DNA of 64,000 nucleotides from Hemileia vastatrix (GCA_030280995.1 JASXTE010000011.1:26458817-26522816), one strand, 5' to 3'. Positions 1 to 10,937 are shown, numbered from the stretch's first letter. Notes: generated by a model not told the origin, from the sequence alone. Program-made: numbers and translations.

Positions 1-411
1 GGCTTCAAATGAGGTTGTCATCTCCTAGAGATGATGGTTGGGAGACCAGGCCTGGCTTGTCTTCAATGTGCCAGTGCATGGATTGTTGTAGGAGAAGAAA
101 AGAAGTGGCTTCAGCCTCTGGTTTTTTTGAGTGTGGCTCAGGCTCTAGTGAGAGTCTGTCTTTTTTAGAGTGATGAGGGCTGATTGCCCTAGTGCTTCAA
201 CCTATCCCCAAGATGAGGAAATCCTAGGTTGTAAGAGGCCAGCTCCCTTGGAGATATACCAAGTGGATTTTCAACTTTTTTTTTTAATGTTTCTCTTCTC
301 TGCAGGTATTCTTCATATTTTTTATCAAGTATCTGTTCTCTCTCAAGATTTTTAATTATGTTTAACTCAAGTTCAAAAAGGAAGATTGGTTATATATCTT
401 TATTGAAATAT

Positions 412-1010
412 ATGCAAAAAAGCTGTGGACTGGTGAGATTGGGGTCTAAAAGTAAGTCCTCCTAATTGTGAACTGCTAGGGTTTCTTCTACACCTTTCAA
501 AAATATAACCTTGGCCATGTCTGTGAGCATTGGGGAAACCCCTTGTTATTTTTGTAGGATGGAAGAAAACTGAAGAAAAGAAGATAAAAATTTCAAGATA
601 ACTGAAGAAAAGCAAGAAAAAAATCTGAAGATAATCAAAAAAGAAGAAAAGAATGATTTTTTTAAAGATCATCAAGATCAATTTTTAGGCCTCCAGCATG
701 AGGTTAAACTGCATGAGCTTTTGAAGAAAGAAGATTGTCAAGATCAATTTTTGGGCCTTCAGAATGAGGATAAACTGCACAATTTTAGAAGATCTGATTC
801 AGAAGGTGAATCAAGATTTGAAGATTTGGAAGATGGAAGTGAGGATGAAGATGTGGAATTGCGGAAAAGTTGTGAAGTGGTGAGATTGGGGTCTAAAAAT
901 AAGTCCTCCCAATTGTGCACCACTAGGGTTTCCTCTACACATTTCAAAAAAATTACCTTGGCCACACATGTGAGCAATGGGGAAACCCTTGGTTTTTGTT
1001 CCAGGTCTGG
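412..1010 (+). repeat. Direct duplication in the Gypsy gag/pol spacer
   Basis: A block of about 145 bases at 412-560 recurs at 868-1010. Both contain the words GTGAGATTGGGGTCTAAAA, CTAGGGTTTC and CCTTGGCCA in the same order. Between them a shorter unit, TCAAGATCAATTTTT followed by GGCCT, also occurs twice (about 676 and 739). The region lies upstream of the reverse transcriptase and is coding-like from 721, so this is probably an internal duplication in the linker between gag/protease and RT. I could not find a zinc knuckle or protease motif here. Confidence 0.7.
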
Positions 1011-4000
1011 TGGTGAAGACATTCTGAAGATCCCTCAAGTTGAAGGCAGAGCTGCAAATTATAAGAAGGTAGCGCAGAAGATTAGGCCTGTCAATGAGCC
1101 TATGCTTGTAGGTTTGAATCCTTCTTTAAAGAGACCTCTGTTGTAAAGAGATATGTACTGTACTTCTCTGGTGATGAATCCTCCTGATTTTGTGGAAACT
1201 GCTTGGGTGACTGTGGAAAGGTTGAAAGTTGTTAATTTTTTCCCTGATGGGTGGTTGTCTGATGAGGAAAAGAAGTTGTTGTTGCACATTATTGTGCTCA
1301 GGGAGAAAGAGGAGGCATTTGTTGAAGAGGAGCGGGGTGTGTTGAAACACTCTTATGGGGAACCTTACTTGATTCCTGTGGTTTGTCACAATCCTTGGCA
1401 AATCAAACCTATTCTAATTCCAGCTGCTATTAGGGATGATTTTATAGAGATTTTTAGGGAAATATTCAGAACTGGTTTATACAAACCATCAACATCTAGT
1501 TACTCAAGTCCTGTGTTCTGTGTAAAGAAGCAGAATGGGAAGCTGAGGGTGGTGCATGATCTTAGAGCCTTGAATAGAGTCACTATCAAGGATGAAGGGA
1601 ATCTGCCAAGTGCAGAGGACTTTGTGGAAGCTTTTTCTGGAAGGGTGTGTAATGGTTTGGGTGATATTATGGGTGGTTATGATGAAAGGGAACTTCACAC
1701 CAATTCATGGCCACCTACAATGTTTGAGACTCCTCTGGGAAGATTTCAGCTCACTCAGTTGCCTCAAGGAGAAACTAATTCAGTAGCAGTATATCAAGCT
1801 CAAATGGCTTGGATTTTACAGGATGAGGTTCTGACTCATGCTGGTATTTTTATTGATGATGGTGAAATTAAAGGACCCTCCACTGATTATGGAAATGAGG
1901 TACTGAAGGAGAACCCAGGTATATGGAGATTTGTTTGGGAATATGCAATTACTCTAGGGAGAGTATTGTTTAGAATTGAAGAGGCTAGTTTGACTATTTC
2001 TGGGTCAAATTTTTGTTGTTGTGTTCCTGCTCTGGAAATTCTGGGTCATGTTGTATGTAAGGAGGGAAGGATTATGGCAAAGAAGAAAGTTAATAAAATT
2101 CAGTCATAACCAAGGCCCAAAAATACTAATGAAGTTAGGGGATTTTGGGGAGTTTGTGTGTACATCAGGATTTTTATTAAAGATTTTTCTTTGTTGGCTT
2201 CACCTTTAAGAAGGTTGACCAGGAAAGATGCAGAGTGGGAATGGACTGAAGAGTGTGAAGAGGCTTTACAGAAGTTGAAGAAGGTGGTAGGTTAAGATAT
2301 TATTCTTCACAAGTTGGATTATGGAAGGGAAGCTGGAAAAATTTATCTAGCAGTGGACTCAAGTTATATTGCTTCTGGTGTTGTTTTGTCTCAGGAAGAT
2401 AAATCTGGGAAGGTCAGGCCATTAATGTATGAGTCTGTGGTTTTTAATGAGGTGGAATCTAGGTATTCTCAGCCAAATTTGGAATTGTGTGGTGTAGCAA
2501 AAATTTTGAAGAATCTACAAACTTTTTTGTAGGGGCAGCATTTTGAGCTTCAGGTGGATGCAAAATCTCTGGTTAAAATGATCAATAAACCTAGTCTTCC
2601 AAATGCTCCAATGACTAGGTGGGTGGAATTTATTCAACATTTTTCTTCTTACCTGGTGCACAAGCCAGGTAAAACTTTTACAATGCCAGATGGATTATCA
2701 AGGAGGCCACCCACGGATGAAGATTCAGGCTCTGAAGAATTTGATGAAGATGTCCCAGTGGTTAGGGCCAGCACAAAGGGTGCTGAAGATTTCTCTCTCC
2801 TCCCCCATGAGGCTAAACTGGAAGATTTTTCCCTCCTCCACCAAGAGGTTAAACTGGATGGTTCTGATCTTGATTCTGGTGATCAAGATGTTTTTTTGAT
2901 GAAGATGGGGCTGTTGTTTGGGATGGCTCAGAATTGGAGAATGGTGTTTTTGTTGTTGAACTGGATTCTCTTAAGACTCAGTGAAAGAAAAAGGAGGTAC
3001 CAAAATTTAGGGATTGGTGTCCTGGATGGGCTGGTCATGTTTCTCATGTGTACACTGGAGATTTTGATGATAGGTTTGTACCCTTGGATTTTGAAGATGA
3101 GACCTGGGGTCATACTGGGTTTTATTTTATTATGGTTGAATATCTGTTAACCTTGGAGAGGCCAGATATTTGTGATGATGATACTTGGGTAGCAATCAAG
3201 AAGAAGATTCCTGGATTTTATGTATCAGGAAGGAGGTTTATGAGGAGAAGACATCCAAATCCTCAGGTAGTGGTAACTCAGAAGAAGGGTCAAGAGTTGG
3301 TGTTGAAGTCTTTGCATGAAGACCTTGTTCATAGAGGCTTTGGGGAGACTTATAGAAGAGTAGCAGATAGATTTTGGTGGCCAGGTATGAAGTTGGCTGT
3401 GCAGGGTTGGGTTCAATCTTGTGAAAAATTTCAAAGGAGAAGTCACTTGAAACCTAAAGAGGTTGGCTGTGCTACTGGAAAAACAACTGTGTTTGGAAGA
3501 GTCAGTCTGGATGCTGTCCATATCAAAGAGGGCAGGTATAAATACTTGATTGTTGCTAGGGATGATTTGTCTGGTTGGGTTGAGGAAGTGCCTCTGGTTA
3601 ATTTGACTGCCAAAATTGTGGCGGATTTTTTGAAGAAAGAATGGGTGTTTAAGTAAGGATTGATGAAGTTGGTGACTTTTGATGGTGGGCCAGAGTTTGG
3701 AGCCGAATTTAAAGAAGCTGTGGAAAGTATTGGTTCTAAAGTCAGAGTGGACACACCTTATTATCCTGAAGCTGAAGGCATGGTTGAAAGAGGCCATCAA
3801 GTTATCAAGAATGCCTTGGCGAAAATGTGTGGAGATAGTGCTGAAAAATGGAGGTATTATTTACCCTTGGTGTTGTTTGCTGATAGGGTCACTGTGAAAA
3901 GCACAACTGGCCATTCCACTTATGAATTAATTTTTGGGCAGAAAGCTGTTCTACCAGTGGATTTGGAAGCTTTCTCTTATTTTGGAATTGATTGGGATAA

Positions 4001-4352
4001 TGTGTGCTTGACAGAAGATTTGCTCTGTGCCAGGATCCAACAGTTGGAATGTAGAGAGAAATGTCAAGAGAAGGCATACTCTAGAAGGATGAAGATAAGA
4101 AATCAATCAGTCATATACTGGGACAAAAAGTTGGCTTATAGACTCAGGAATCCCTTGAATCCTGGTTGTTTGGTTTTGGTGTATAATAGAAGTTTGGAGA
4201 GTCAGTAGGGAAAGATGTTTTCTGACAGATGGAATGGACCTTACAGAGTCAGATCTCAGGTGTCTGGAGGTTCTTATGTTTTGGAGGAGTTAGATGGCGC
4301 AGTCTTAATAAAGAGAGTGGCTGCTGATCAGGTGAAGAGATTTTACCCATGA
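721..4352 (+). pseudogene. Ty3/gypsy pol pseudogene (RT, RNase H, integrase)
   Basis: Decayed polyprotein of a Ty3/gypsy LTR retrotransposon. One frame runs from 721 to about 2890 with stops at 1144, 2107, 2293 and 2530; after a 7-T run at 2891-2897 the frame shifts and continues to the terminal TGA at 4350, with stops at 2982, 3654 and 4206. RT (about 1400-2100) shows FIDDG in place of YIDD and a PGIWRFVWE block that I associate with basidiomycete Gypsy elements. RNase H follows (about 2310-2690; AVDSSYIASG, and VDAKSL near 2550). The linker holds a 12-residue acidic repeat twice (EDFSLL..., 2785-2856). Integrase has the H-H-C zinc site with its last Cys changed to Phe (SCEKF), then D (LDAVHI), D (TFDGGPEF) and E (GMVERGHQ). 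The C-terminal part reaches FYP-stop. Gag is not visible; it is probably left of the window or decayed beyond recognition. Confidence 0.9.
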
Positions 4353-4462
4353 GGCACTATAAGTTAAGAAGATTGACTCCACAATGGGGATAAACTATGG
4401 ACCATTCTTTAAATTTTTGATTTTGGTGATGCTGTGCATCTGTTTTGTTGGAAACTTTTTTT

Positions 4463-4980
4463 TGTTAGAAGGTACCCATGGGTGGGGCTTCTAGTTTTAT
4501 TTTGGCAAGTGTGGGCGTAACTGATGGCTGGCTTCTCTATCAAAAGTTACCCCAAATTGTCTGTTTCCAATCCCTTCTCTTAATTTGGTTGAACCCTAGT
4601 ATTGGTTTTTTTCACAGGTTTTAGTCCTCTATGACTTTAAACTGGAAATTCTTTTGGTCTTCAAGTGCCAGACTCTTCACGCTTATTGGTTTTGGTTTAA
4701 TGTGTTGGATTTTGTGTTTTTGTTAGAAGGTACCCAGGGGGGGCTTCTAGATTTTGTTTTGGAAAGTGTGGGGGTAACTGATGAGCTGGCTGCTCTGTAG
4801 AACAGTTACCCCAAAATTCCTGTTTCAAGTTTTTTGCTTTTCCTAGTTGAATGCTAGTTCTGGTTTTTGTTATGCAGGTTTCAAGTCCTCTATGACTTTA
4901 AACTGGCTTACTGGTTCAAGACTGGCTTCTTTGGTTTTAATGGTGGATCACTGGTGGTCTCCCATCATTTTTACTTATTG
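4463..4980 (+). repeat. Tandem duplication carrying the GGGGTAACTG hairpin
   Basis: Two units of about 255 bp follow pol. Each starts with AGAAGGTACCCA and a G-rich purine stretch, then a hairpin, then TCCTCTATGACTTTAAACTGG. In the second unit the hairpin (4771-4812) has a perfect 10-bp stem, GGGGTAACTG pairing with CAGTTACCCC; in the first (4513-4553) the stem is degenerate. The purine stretch resembles a polypurine tract, but the same unit recurs at 7685-7767 and, inverted, near 63272-63313, so it is a repeated module rather than a unique LTR edge. Confidence 0.75.
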
Positions 4981-5445
4981 GAGGGAGCCCACCCAGTGAT
5001 CATTTCCTTGGACTGGACTTTGTCTTTTTCTTTTCTTTAATTTTTGTGTCTATGGTTGTGTTTGATGGTAGTTTTAGATTATTTTCTTTCTTTTTTTTTC
5101 TTTTAATTTTTTATGGGGGTTATTAAGATATAAAGAGGGAAAAATCACAAAATTATATTATATGGTGTCACCACATCAGGGTCACCTGGATGTGGGCAAG
5201 CATTGGTGTGGAAAGGCTCATCAATTGGCTGGGCAATGCTATTTTCTTTTTTATCTCTATCTCATTGTTTAATATTTTCTTTGATTTCAATTTATTTCAT
5301 ATTTTCTTTATTTATATTATTTTTTTTAAATTATTTTATCTCAATTCATTTAAAAATTATTTAAAGGTGTATCCACATCAAGGTGCACTTGGATGTGGGT
5401 AAGGTACCAGGGGATCATCTCATCAATTGGCTGGAGGATACCGTT
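4941..5445 (+). repeat. Dispersed block C, plus copy
   Basis: The stretch has two conserved parts. The first reads about GGATCACTGGTGGTCT to GCCCACCCAGTGATCA. The second, about 180 bases on, reads CACATCAAGGTGCACTTGGATGTGGG followed by a GATCATCTCATCAATT-type tail; a half copy of this part occurs at 5160-5240. Inverted copies lie at 43842-44060 and 62820-63055. In the two Gypsy elements block C always lies between the hairpin module and the antisense gene, so it belongs to the Gypsy 3' region. No coding potential seen. Confidence 0.7.
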
Positions 5446-5756
5446 TGTAATTATTATTTATTTCATTTTATTATTATTATTCATTTCATTCTAATTTTTC
5501 AGCTCTCATATTTTTTGGGTAATTTCGTTTATTTATTTTCAATTTTTTTATAGTATGTTAGTAGTTTAAAATAAGAATAAACATTAAAATTAAAATTAAA
5601 AAATAAATAATTAAATAAATATAAAAATAAAAATAAATAAAATAAAATAAAAATAAACAAAAAATTTTATATATCTGTTAATTATTATTTTTCTTTCTAG
5701 TTAGTGAGTTATTAATTTCTTTTTTTATTTTAATGTCTGGAAGAAGAAGCCTCTGG

Positions 5757-7304
5757 TTATTGGTCAGGATTACGGTGGTGTTTTTGCTTTTTGTTAAAAT
5801 TGGAGGAAGAACTGTGTTTTTTGTGATGTAGGCAGCTGTAAAGCATATATTGGTTGTAATGGTCAGGGACTGGAGTAGAACGTAAATTTTGGGAAGAAGT
5901 GGAAGAAGCGGGGATAGAGTGTTGGAAGGTGTGCTTTATTATTCTAGAAATCTTCCAGTGGTCATCAAGGAGTTGATTTCTCAGATTATTTTCAAGCTCA
6001 TTCAATGGACCATGGAGAGCAAAGGCCTTAAGCATGTTTGAACACATCATGCTTAGGTGTTGTTTTATGTCAGCATAATCCAGAGTTAAGGTAGTTTCTA
6101 GAGGTTGGCCAATCCCAATTGTAGTTTCAGGAGGCGGGGTTCCAACTATACAGAAGAATTAGATCAGTAATTGTTCTCTGCTAAAGAAATTGGATTTATT
6201 AATTTATTACTTACAGATTGGGAGCTCTTCAAATTTGTATGGGGCTGGAATCTGGACTGTTGAATAAAGTTGAATGGATGTTGAAGGAGGATCAACCAGA
6301 TAAAGGTATGGATTGTCATGATCATTCTCTAAATGATGTTGGGAAGATGTACTAGAAGAAAGGCCTTAGTGTGGCCTAGTTGGAGCAGCAGGGCTGCTGT
6401 TGTTGTTGTGGATATTATTATTTCTTGGCCCAGTTGGGTTGAGCACTGGTGGTGGAGTACCAGGGTTTTTGAAGGAAGGAAAAGGAGAAGGTGACCTGGA
6501 AGCTGATTGTGATTTTCTGGATTAAAATCTGGAAGAAATGGAACTATCAGAGTAATAATTGGCGGCCAGAGGAGAGATGTAGTTAGTTCTTCTTGGCGGA
6601 ACAGGACATTTTTGTTTGGGAGTAGCATTGCATTCTCTGGTGTTTTCGGGAGGTCCTCTGGCAGGCCTTCTAGAGATTTTGGAATTTTTTGGGTTGTCTG
6701 GGGAAGAATTTTTGTGTGTACGCATTGCTCTGGGAGCACTAGGAGGCTTTTGCGTAGAGTTGTTGGTGTTTAATGGTGGATTTTGGCTGTTATCTGGCTA
6801 AATTTGGGAGTTTTGAGCCTGATTTTTGCTTTCTGGAAAGGTGGGCAGGCCACCTGACGTTGGGAGGGCTACCTTGATGCGGTCTAGCAGCCTAGGAGCT
6901 GATTTTGAAGCTGATTTGGCTAAATTTTCTGAGGTAAAAGCAGATTCTTGAGAAGATAAAGCAAGTCTTTTAGGGAGTGTTTTGGGAATAGAATGGTGTG
7001 ATCTTCTTGAAGGAGTGAAAGATAAAGAAGAGGAAGCAGGTCCAAGCTCTGGTGACCTGGTAGGAGTTCTGGAAATATATTTATGTGAAGGTGAAAGCAG
7101 AGGTATTGGATAGCTGGGGTCTCCTTCAAATCTTTTCTTTTTAGAGTTGCAAGAATCACAGGCTCTGTTATAGAATTTGGCCTGAGGAGTAGGAAGAGTG
7201 AATGTGCAGGGTCTTCACATGTGGATGCACTGTTTACAAGCATAGTACTTTGGAGCAGTGAAACAGGGAAGGTCCGATGGGACAAAATCTGGGGATCCAA
7301 TCAT
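5757..7304 (-). pseudogene. Antisense zinc-cluster-like gene aORF1, copy A
   Basis: Unrecognised gene on the strand opposite to the Gypsy pol. A single frame runs from an ATG at 7304-7302 to a stop at 5757, about 492 codons after removing a 69-bp intron (6146-6214; donor GTAAGT, acceptor TATAG). Four stops break it: TGA 7215-7217, TAG 6798-6800, TAA 6522-6524 and TAA 6366-6368. The N-terminus has C-x2-C-x6-C, a spacer, then CDSC followed by KKK, the layout of a fungal Zn2Cys6 cluster, with the last Cys replaced by Phe. The middle is Ser/Pro/Asn-rich and probably disordered. The C-terminal exon is less biased (LTLDYADIKQHLSMM). The coherence of a frame this long across four stops argues for a once-functional gene. 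DNA binding is inference from the Cys spacing only. Confidence 0.6.
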
Positions 7305-7440
7305 GATCTGTGAAGGAACAATAATGAAGAGAAAAGAGATGAATGAAAATTTTATCAGTGATGTGTAGATGATGAAGAAAGAGTGGAAGTTCAGCAGGTT
7401 GGCTGCAGAACATTGTGCATGGAGGTGGCTCCGCCCTTAT

Positions 7441-7670
7441 ATGTAAAATATGTTTTACTTTGTCACGACTTTAGACTGAACACTGGGTTAGTCCGTCAAG
7501 ACTTTGAACTGAACACTGGGGTAGTCTGTCAAGACTTTCAATTGAACACCGTGGTCAGTCCATCAAGACTTTAAACTGAAAAATGGTATAGTCCCCAAAG
7601 ACTATAAGCTGAGGATTGTTTAAGGGTTGAGTCTTTCAGGACTATAAACTGATAATAGGAGTTGGTCTGA
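7441..7670 (+). repeat. Motif array AAGACTTTAAACTGA, about 30-40 bp units
   Basis: Six degenerate units share the core GTCNNNCAAGACTTTNAACTGAA (A/T and C/T variation), spaced 30-45 bp. The same core appears singly after each hairpin near 4630 and 4895, as a second array at 8985-9117, and inverted at 61257-61380 and near 63190. It sits just upstream of antisense gene aORF1 copy A, so it could be its promoter region or a Gypsy regulatory array. Confidence 0.75.
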
Positions 7671-7684
7671 TTTTGGCAGAGGGC

Positions 7685-7767
7685 ATCCAAAGGGGGAGTC
7701 CCTGAATTTTGTTAAGGCAAGTGTGGGGGTAACTGATGAGCTGGCTGCTCTGTAGAACAGTTACCCC
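7685..7767 (+). repeat. Third hairpin module (GGGGTAACTG stem)
   Basis: A purine-rich AAAGGGGGAG is followed by GTGTG and a 42-nt hairpin at 7726-7767. Stem arms GGGGTAACTG and CAGTTACCCC are identical to those at 4771-4812, and the 22-nt loop is the same too. Such conservation contrasts with the decay of surrounding sequence. Confidence 0.75.
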
Positions 7768-7859
7768 AGAATTTTAGTTTGTTTCTTTGGTCTTTAATTT
7801 TTTGATCTTTGGTTATTTCAGCCTAGATATCCCTAGGACTTAGTATTTTTTATACTTAA

Positions 7860-8970
7860 AACAAGATAACTTAAGTACATTAAGCTTATATCTTAAAAAT
7901 AAGGTTAAAATAATAATATATATGGTTATTTTACATATATATATAATTATTACTCTATTATATAAATTATAATAGTTTAAGTAGCTTATCCATAGCCTAA
8001 TAATACTTATTAAGGTGTTAATGGAGTCATAATATACTTATCTTAAGTGATATTAAGTAATTATTGACATACATAAGCTTATATGTATACATAAATCTCA
8101 TATTCAGCAAAATATGCAGTATATTATGTATATTTAGGTATATAAGTGGGTTTTAGCCTCTTGATAGCTTATAAACTTTGTTTTTCTGCTTAATTTAGGT
8201 CATATGGACGTATCCAGTGGACTCACAACGCCTACAGAAGCATATACATCTATTTCAGGCGCATACACTCAGTTTGGACAACTTAATCCAATTCCTTGAA
8301 TGGATATTTATGGATTTATGAGTTGGGAGGTCACTGCTGGGTTAATATGGGGGCTTGGAAATTTCATTTGTTTCCTTTATATGCTTTGGGTTTCATTATA
8401 TTCTCTTTGGATGAGTTATTTTACCTGTTTCTTTATGGTATCCGCTTTTATCTGGATTTTCTATTTATGGTATGGGTCTGTGTTATCATTAATTGTGATG
8501 GAGGGTCCTTACTGGAGGTCTGGGTGTTGAATCTTCTTGAAGTGGACGCCATGGGGAGGTGATGGGCCCTCACAGTGCTGTAATTGCCGGGGATAGCATT
8601 GACATCATCTGGATTGAAGGTCTGTGCACTGCAGTGGATTTTGGTATAAGTAAGGGAGGATTTTGACGGTTATTAGACATCACTTACTTACTACAATTCA
8701 AATAACCATTATAACACAATTATTATCATTTAGAAATATATTATAAAGCCTTTATAAATTGATATTATCTTTATATAAGCTATAACTATATTATATTCAT
8801 CTATTTTCCACCACTAGCACACATTTAAATCCAAGTATTGTGAGTTTTATTTGAGTATAACTATTTTATTAGTCTTCCCCTGAGGTTTAATCACTAAATA
8901 ATTTATTAATAAGTAGTAGGACCATTAATAAATACTATTAAATCATACTTATATACTAGATACACTGACA
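7860..8970. other. AT-rich block with palindromic AAGCTTATA words
   Basis: Very AT-rich sequence on both sides of a small open frame (8203-8530). The words TAAGCTTATAT, TATATGTATA and TAGTTTAAGTAGCTTAT recur. It lies between the hairpin module at 7726 and the motif array at 8985, that is, inside the long 3' region of the Gypsy element. Apart from the small frame nothing is recognisable. Confidence 0.5.
8203..8530 (+). pseudogene. Small membrane-protein-like reading frame
   Basis: Unrecognised. An ATG at 8203 opens a 31-codon hydrophilic stretch (MDVSSGLTTPTEAY...) ended by TGA at 8297-8299; the next codon in the same frame is ATG and the frame continues for 76 codons to a stop at 8528-8530. 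That second part is strongly hydrophobic with three or four potential membrane segments rich in Trp, Phe and Leu. A TTTAG acceptor-like sequence precedes the first ATG. It could be a decayed small membrane protein whose TGA replaces CGA, or a chance frame in T-rich DNA. No family recognised. Confidence 0.3.
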
Positions 8971-8984
8971 GGTTCTGTCTTTTT

Positions 8985-9117
8985 GATTCAGGTTTTGGAG
9001 TCCCCCAAGACTATAAACTGAGGGTTTTTGAGTCCCCCAAGACTATAAAATGAGGGCTGTTAGTCCCCCAAGACTTAAAACTGAGGATTAGTCCCCCAAG
9101 ACTTTAAACTGAGGAAA
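8985..9117 (+). repeat. Second motif array, GTCCCCCAAGACTATAAACTGAGG
   Basis: Four units of 27-34 bp, each beginning AGTCCCCCAAGACT and ending AAACTGAGG or close to it. It is more regular than the array at 7441-7670, suggesting later expansion. It lies downstream of antisense gene aORF2 copy A. Confidence 0.8.
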
Positions 9118-9246
9118 TTATTTTTATTTTTTATTTCTAAATCAAGATTTTCAGGCAAGAAGAAATTACAGAAAAGAATCAAGAGATGTAACAAAATTTT
9201 CAGCATTGGCTTTGAACGGGTGAATGAGGTTCTTTATTTTCTCAAG

Positions 9247-9820
9247 TTACTGTGGATTCCTGGAAGGAGTGTATCGGAAGTAATTTAGAATGAGATGCTT
9301 CTGTTGAGAAGAATGCTGTTTGAATTTGTCATTGATGGTGGGCAATGGATTAGGTGGGGGTGCTTCAATGGTTTCCACATTGTCATCATCACTGTCAGGA
9401 TGGAAATGAACTGGAAATTTGTCAGATTAAAATTCAGTATGAAGAGGTATTAGCTTACCATCAGAAAGACCAATGATGGTAGAGCTAGTGTTAATAGCAG
9501 GGTTGGCACTTTTTTTTTGAAGGGTGTAATTTGTTGACCAGTCTGGGGATCAGGATGGATGGTCTGGATATTTTGGTGCTAGTAGAAGGAGGATCAGGTT
9601 GTGGGGGGGGAGAAGATGTTGAAGAGGACAATGGACCAGGTCTGAGACAAGTCTTCTTCCTAGAGTGACAGGAATCACAGGAGGTTCTGTAGGGCTGAGC
9701 CAGTGGTGTTATGGTACAGATGAAATTGTTGTCAATGCAGTATTGGCAGGGATCCATGTCAGTAGCAGATTTGGAAAGAAAGATGAACATGATAGTTGTG
9801 ATGAAGGGGAATGTGGACAT
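9247..9820 (-). CDS. Antisense zinc-cluster-like gene aORF2, copy A (near intact)
   Basis: Small unrecognised gene on the minus strand. The frame opens at 9820; a second Met (MDPCQYC) lies directly before the Cys cluster and may be the true start. All six cysteines are present as C-x2-C-x6-C-x12-C-x2-C-x6-C with SRKK between the last two, matching Zn2Cys6 spacing. A Ser/Pro/Thr-rich stretch follows. A 9-A run (9510-9518 on the plus strand) shifts the frame by one; with eight A the frame would continue. A 48-bp intron with GTAAGC donor and TCCAG acceptor (9411-9458) removes an in-frame stop, after which an acidic exon (DSDDDNVETIE) runs to TAA at 9247, about 174 codons in total. It is the best-preserved member of this family here. 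A regulator role is inference from the Cys pattern. Confidence 0.5.
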
Positions 9821-10080
9821 TCTCTATTGGAGGGGGGATGTGGTCTCTCAACATTGGCGGATCACTTTGTTGGTCTATTTGGCGTTGTTTTGATATGTCT
9901 TAAATGCCATTATTTAATAATTGGGTGTTTTCTGCATTTATTCAGAAAATATTGGGACTGCAGGGATGTGAGTACTACTATTTGATAGCCCCGTTATTTC
10001 TCTATATTTTATGTCTTGATGACATTTTTCAGATTTTAAGTATTAAAGGGATTATTTCTCTTTTTTCATTTAAAAAGATA

Positions 10081-10937
10081 GCTATTTAATTTTGTTTTTC
10101 TTGTTTTACGGGCTAAACTTAAGTCTTAGGGTTAAGTGCTGAGGAGCAGCAGAAGGAGTTAATTTTTCTCTACATTTTATGTCACAAGTTGTTATAGCCT
10201 AATTATGTGTTTTAAAAGGTTTTAGTAGTCATAGTAGATTTTTCTAAGTATTTTGGGTATTTTTGGTGGTTTTTGGTGGTTTTCTGGCTTCAGGGTGGTC
10301 CGGCCGCCTCAGGCGGGCCTCCTGACATTGGGCAGACCCCTGGCCTTGGTGCTAGAAGGCTGGGAAGCATTTCTAGAGGGGTTTTATGCAATTTGGCGCT
10401 CAAGAACACCAAATTTGTTGGTGTGCATGGGCTTTTAGACAGTGGTCTGTGTGTACATAGTGAATAAGACAGTTTGAGGCAACTTTAATTATCATACAAC
10501 CATCTGGAGGTTATATTCTTGTTCCTCACTCAGTTTTCACTGTTTTTTGGCCATAATTTTCTGTGTTTGTTGCAAGGTGAGTTCTTCATTTAAATTAACT
10601 TAGCAACTGGTCTCTCTGGTGTAGTCTTGTAAGCTATATCAAGTATTATTGCTGTATCTGGTGTGGATTTGCAACCTAAATCAAGTATCATTGCTTTCTC
10701 TGGTGTGGACATTTGTCTACATTTCAGCTCTTTGGTTTTGTAGTCTGTATAGAGACTACTTTCTTGGCTGATCAGGCAGTCAAGTGTGCTGGAAAAGGGG
10801 CTTTAGAAAACAGGAACTAATTTACTGTAGCAGGTAAATCTCACTCTATTTTTCTAAAGGGACAGGGGATTCTCTCTCTGGGTTTTCTCCAACTCCCTTG
10901 GTCAAGGCCTATAGCTAGTACTATAGGATTGTATACA
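10081..10937 (+). mobile_element. LTR-like family B, plus copy
   Basis: The 3' part (10600-10937) matches, in reverse orientation, 50833-51160 and part of 58526-58700. Shared words are CAACTCCCTTGG, CCTATAGCTAGTACTATAGG and a tandem 41-bp unit near 10610-10710 (TCTGGTGT...ATCAAGTAT.ATTGCT). All three copies share a right boundary ending in TACA. The copy lies downstream of the two antisense genes in the Gypsy 3' region, and the third copy occupies the same place in the minus-strand element. I read it as the Gypsy 3' LTR; the left edge is not resolved. A GC-rich patch at 10300-10350 is included. Confidence 0.55.

Noticed and set aside
6329..7300. Alternative minus-strand frames at 6329-6739 and 6920-7300
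   Set aside because: The frame holding the Cys cluster runs through 7304-5757 with few stops and a matching intron; the others are shadows of it.
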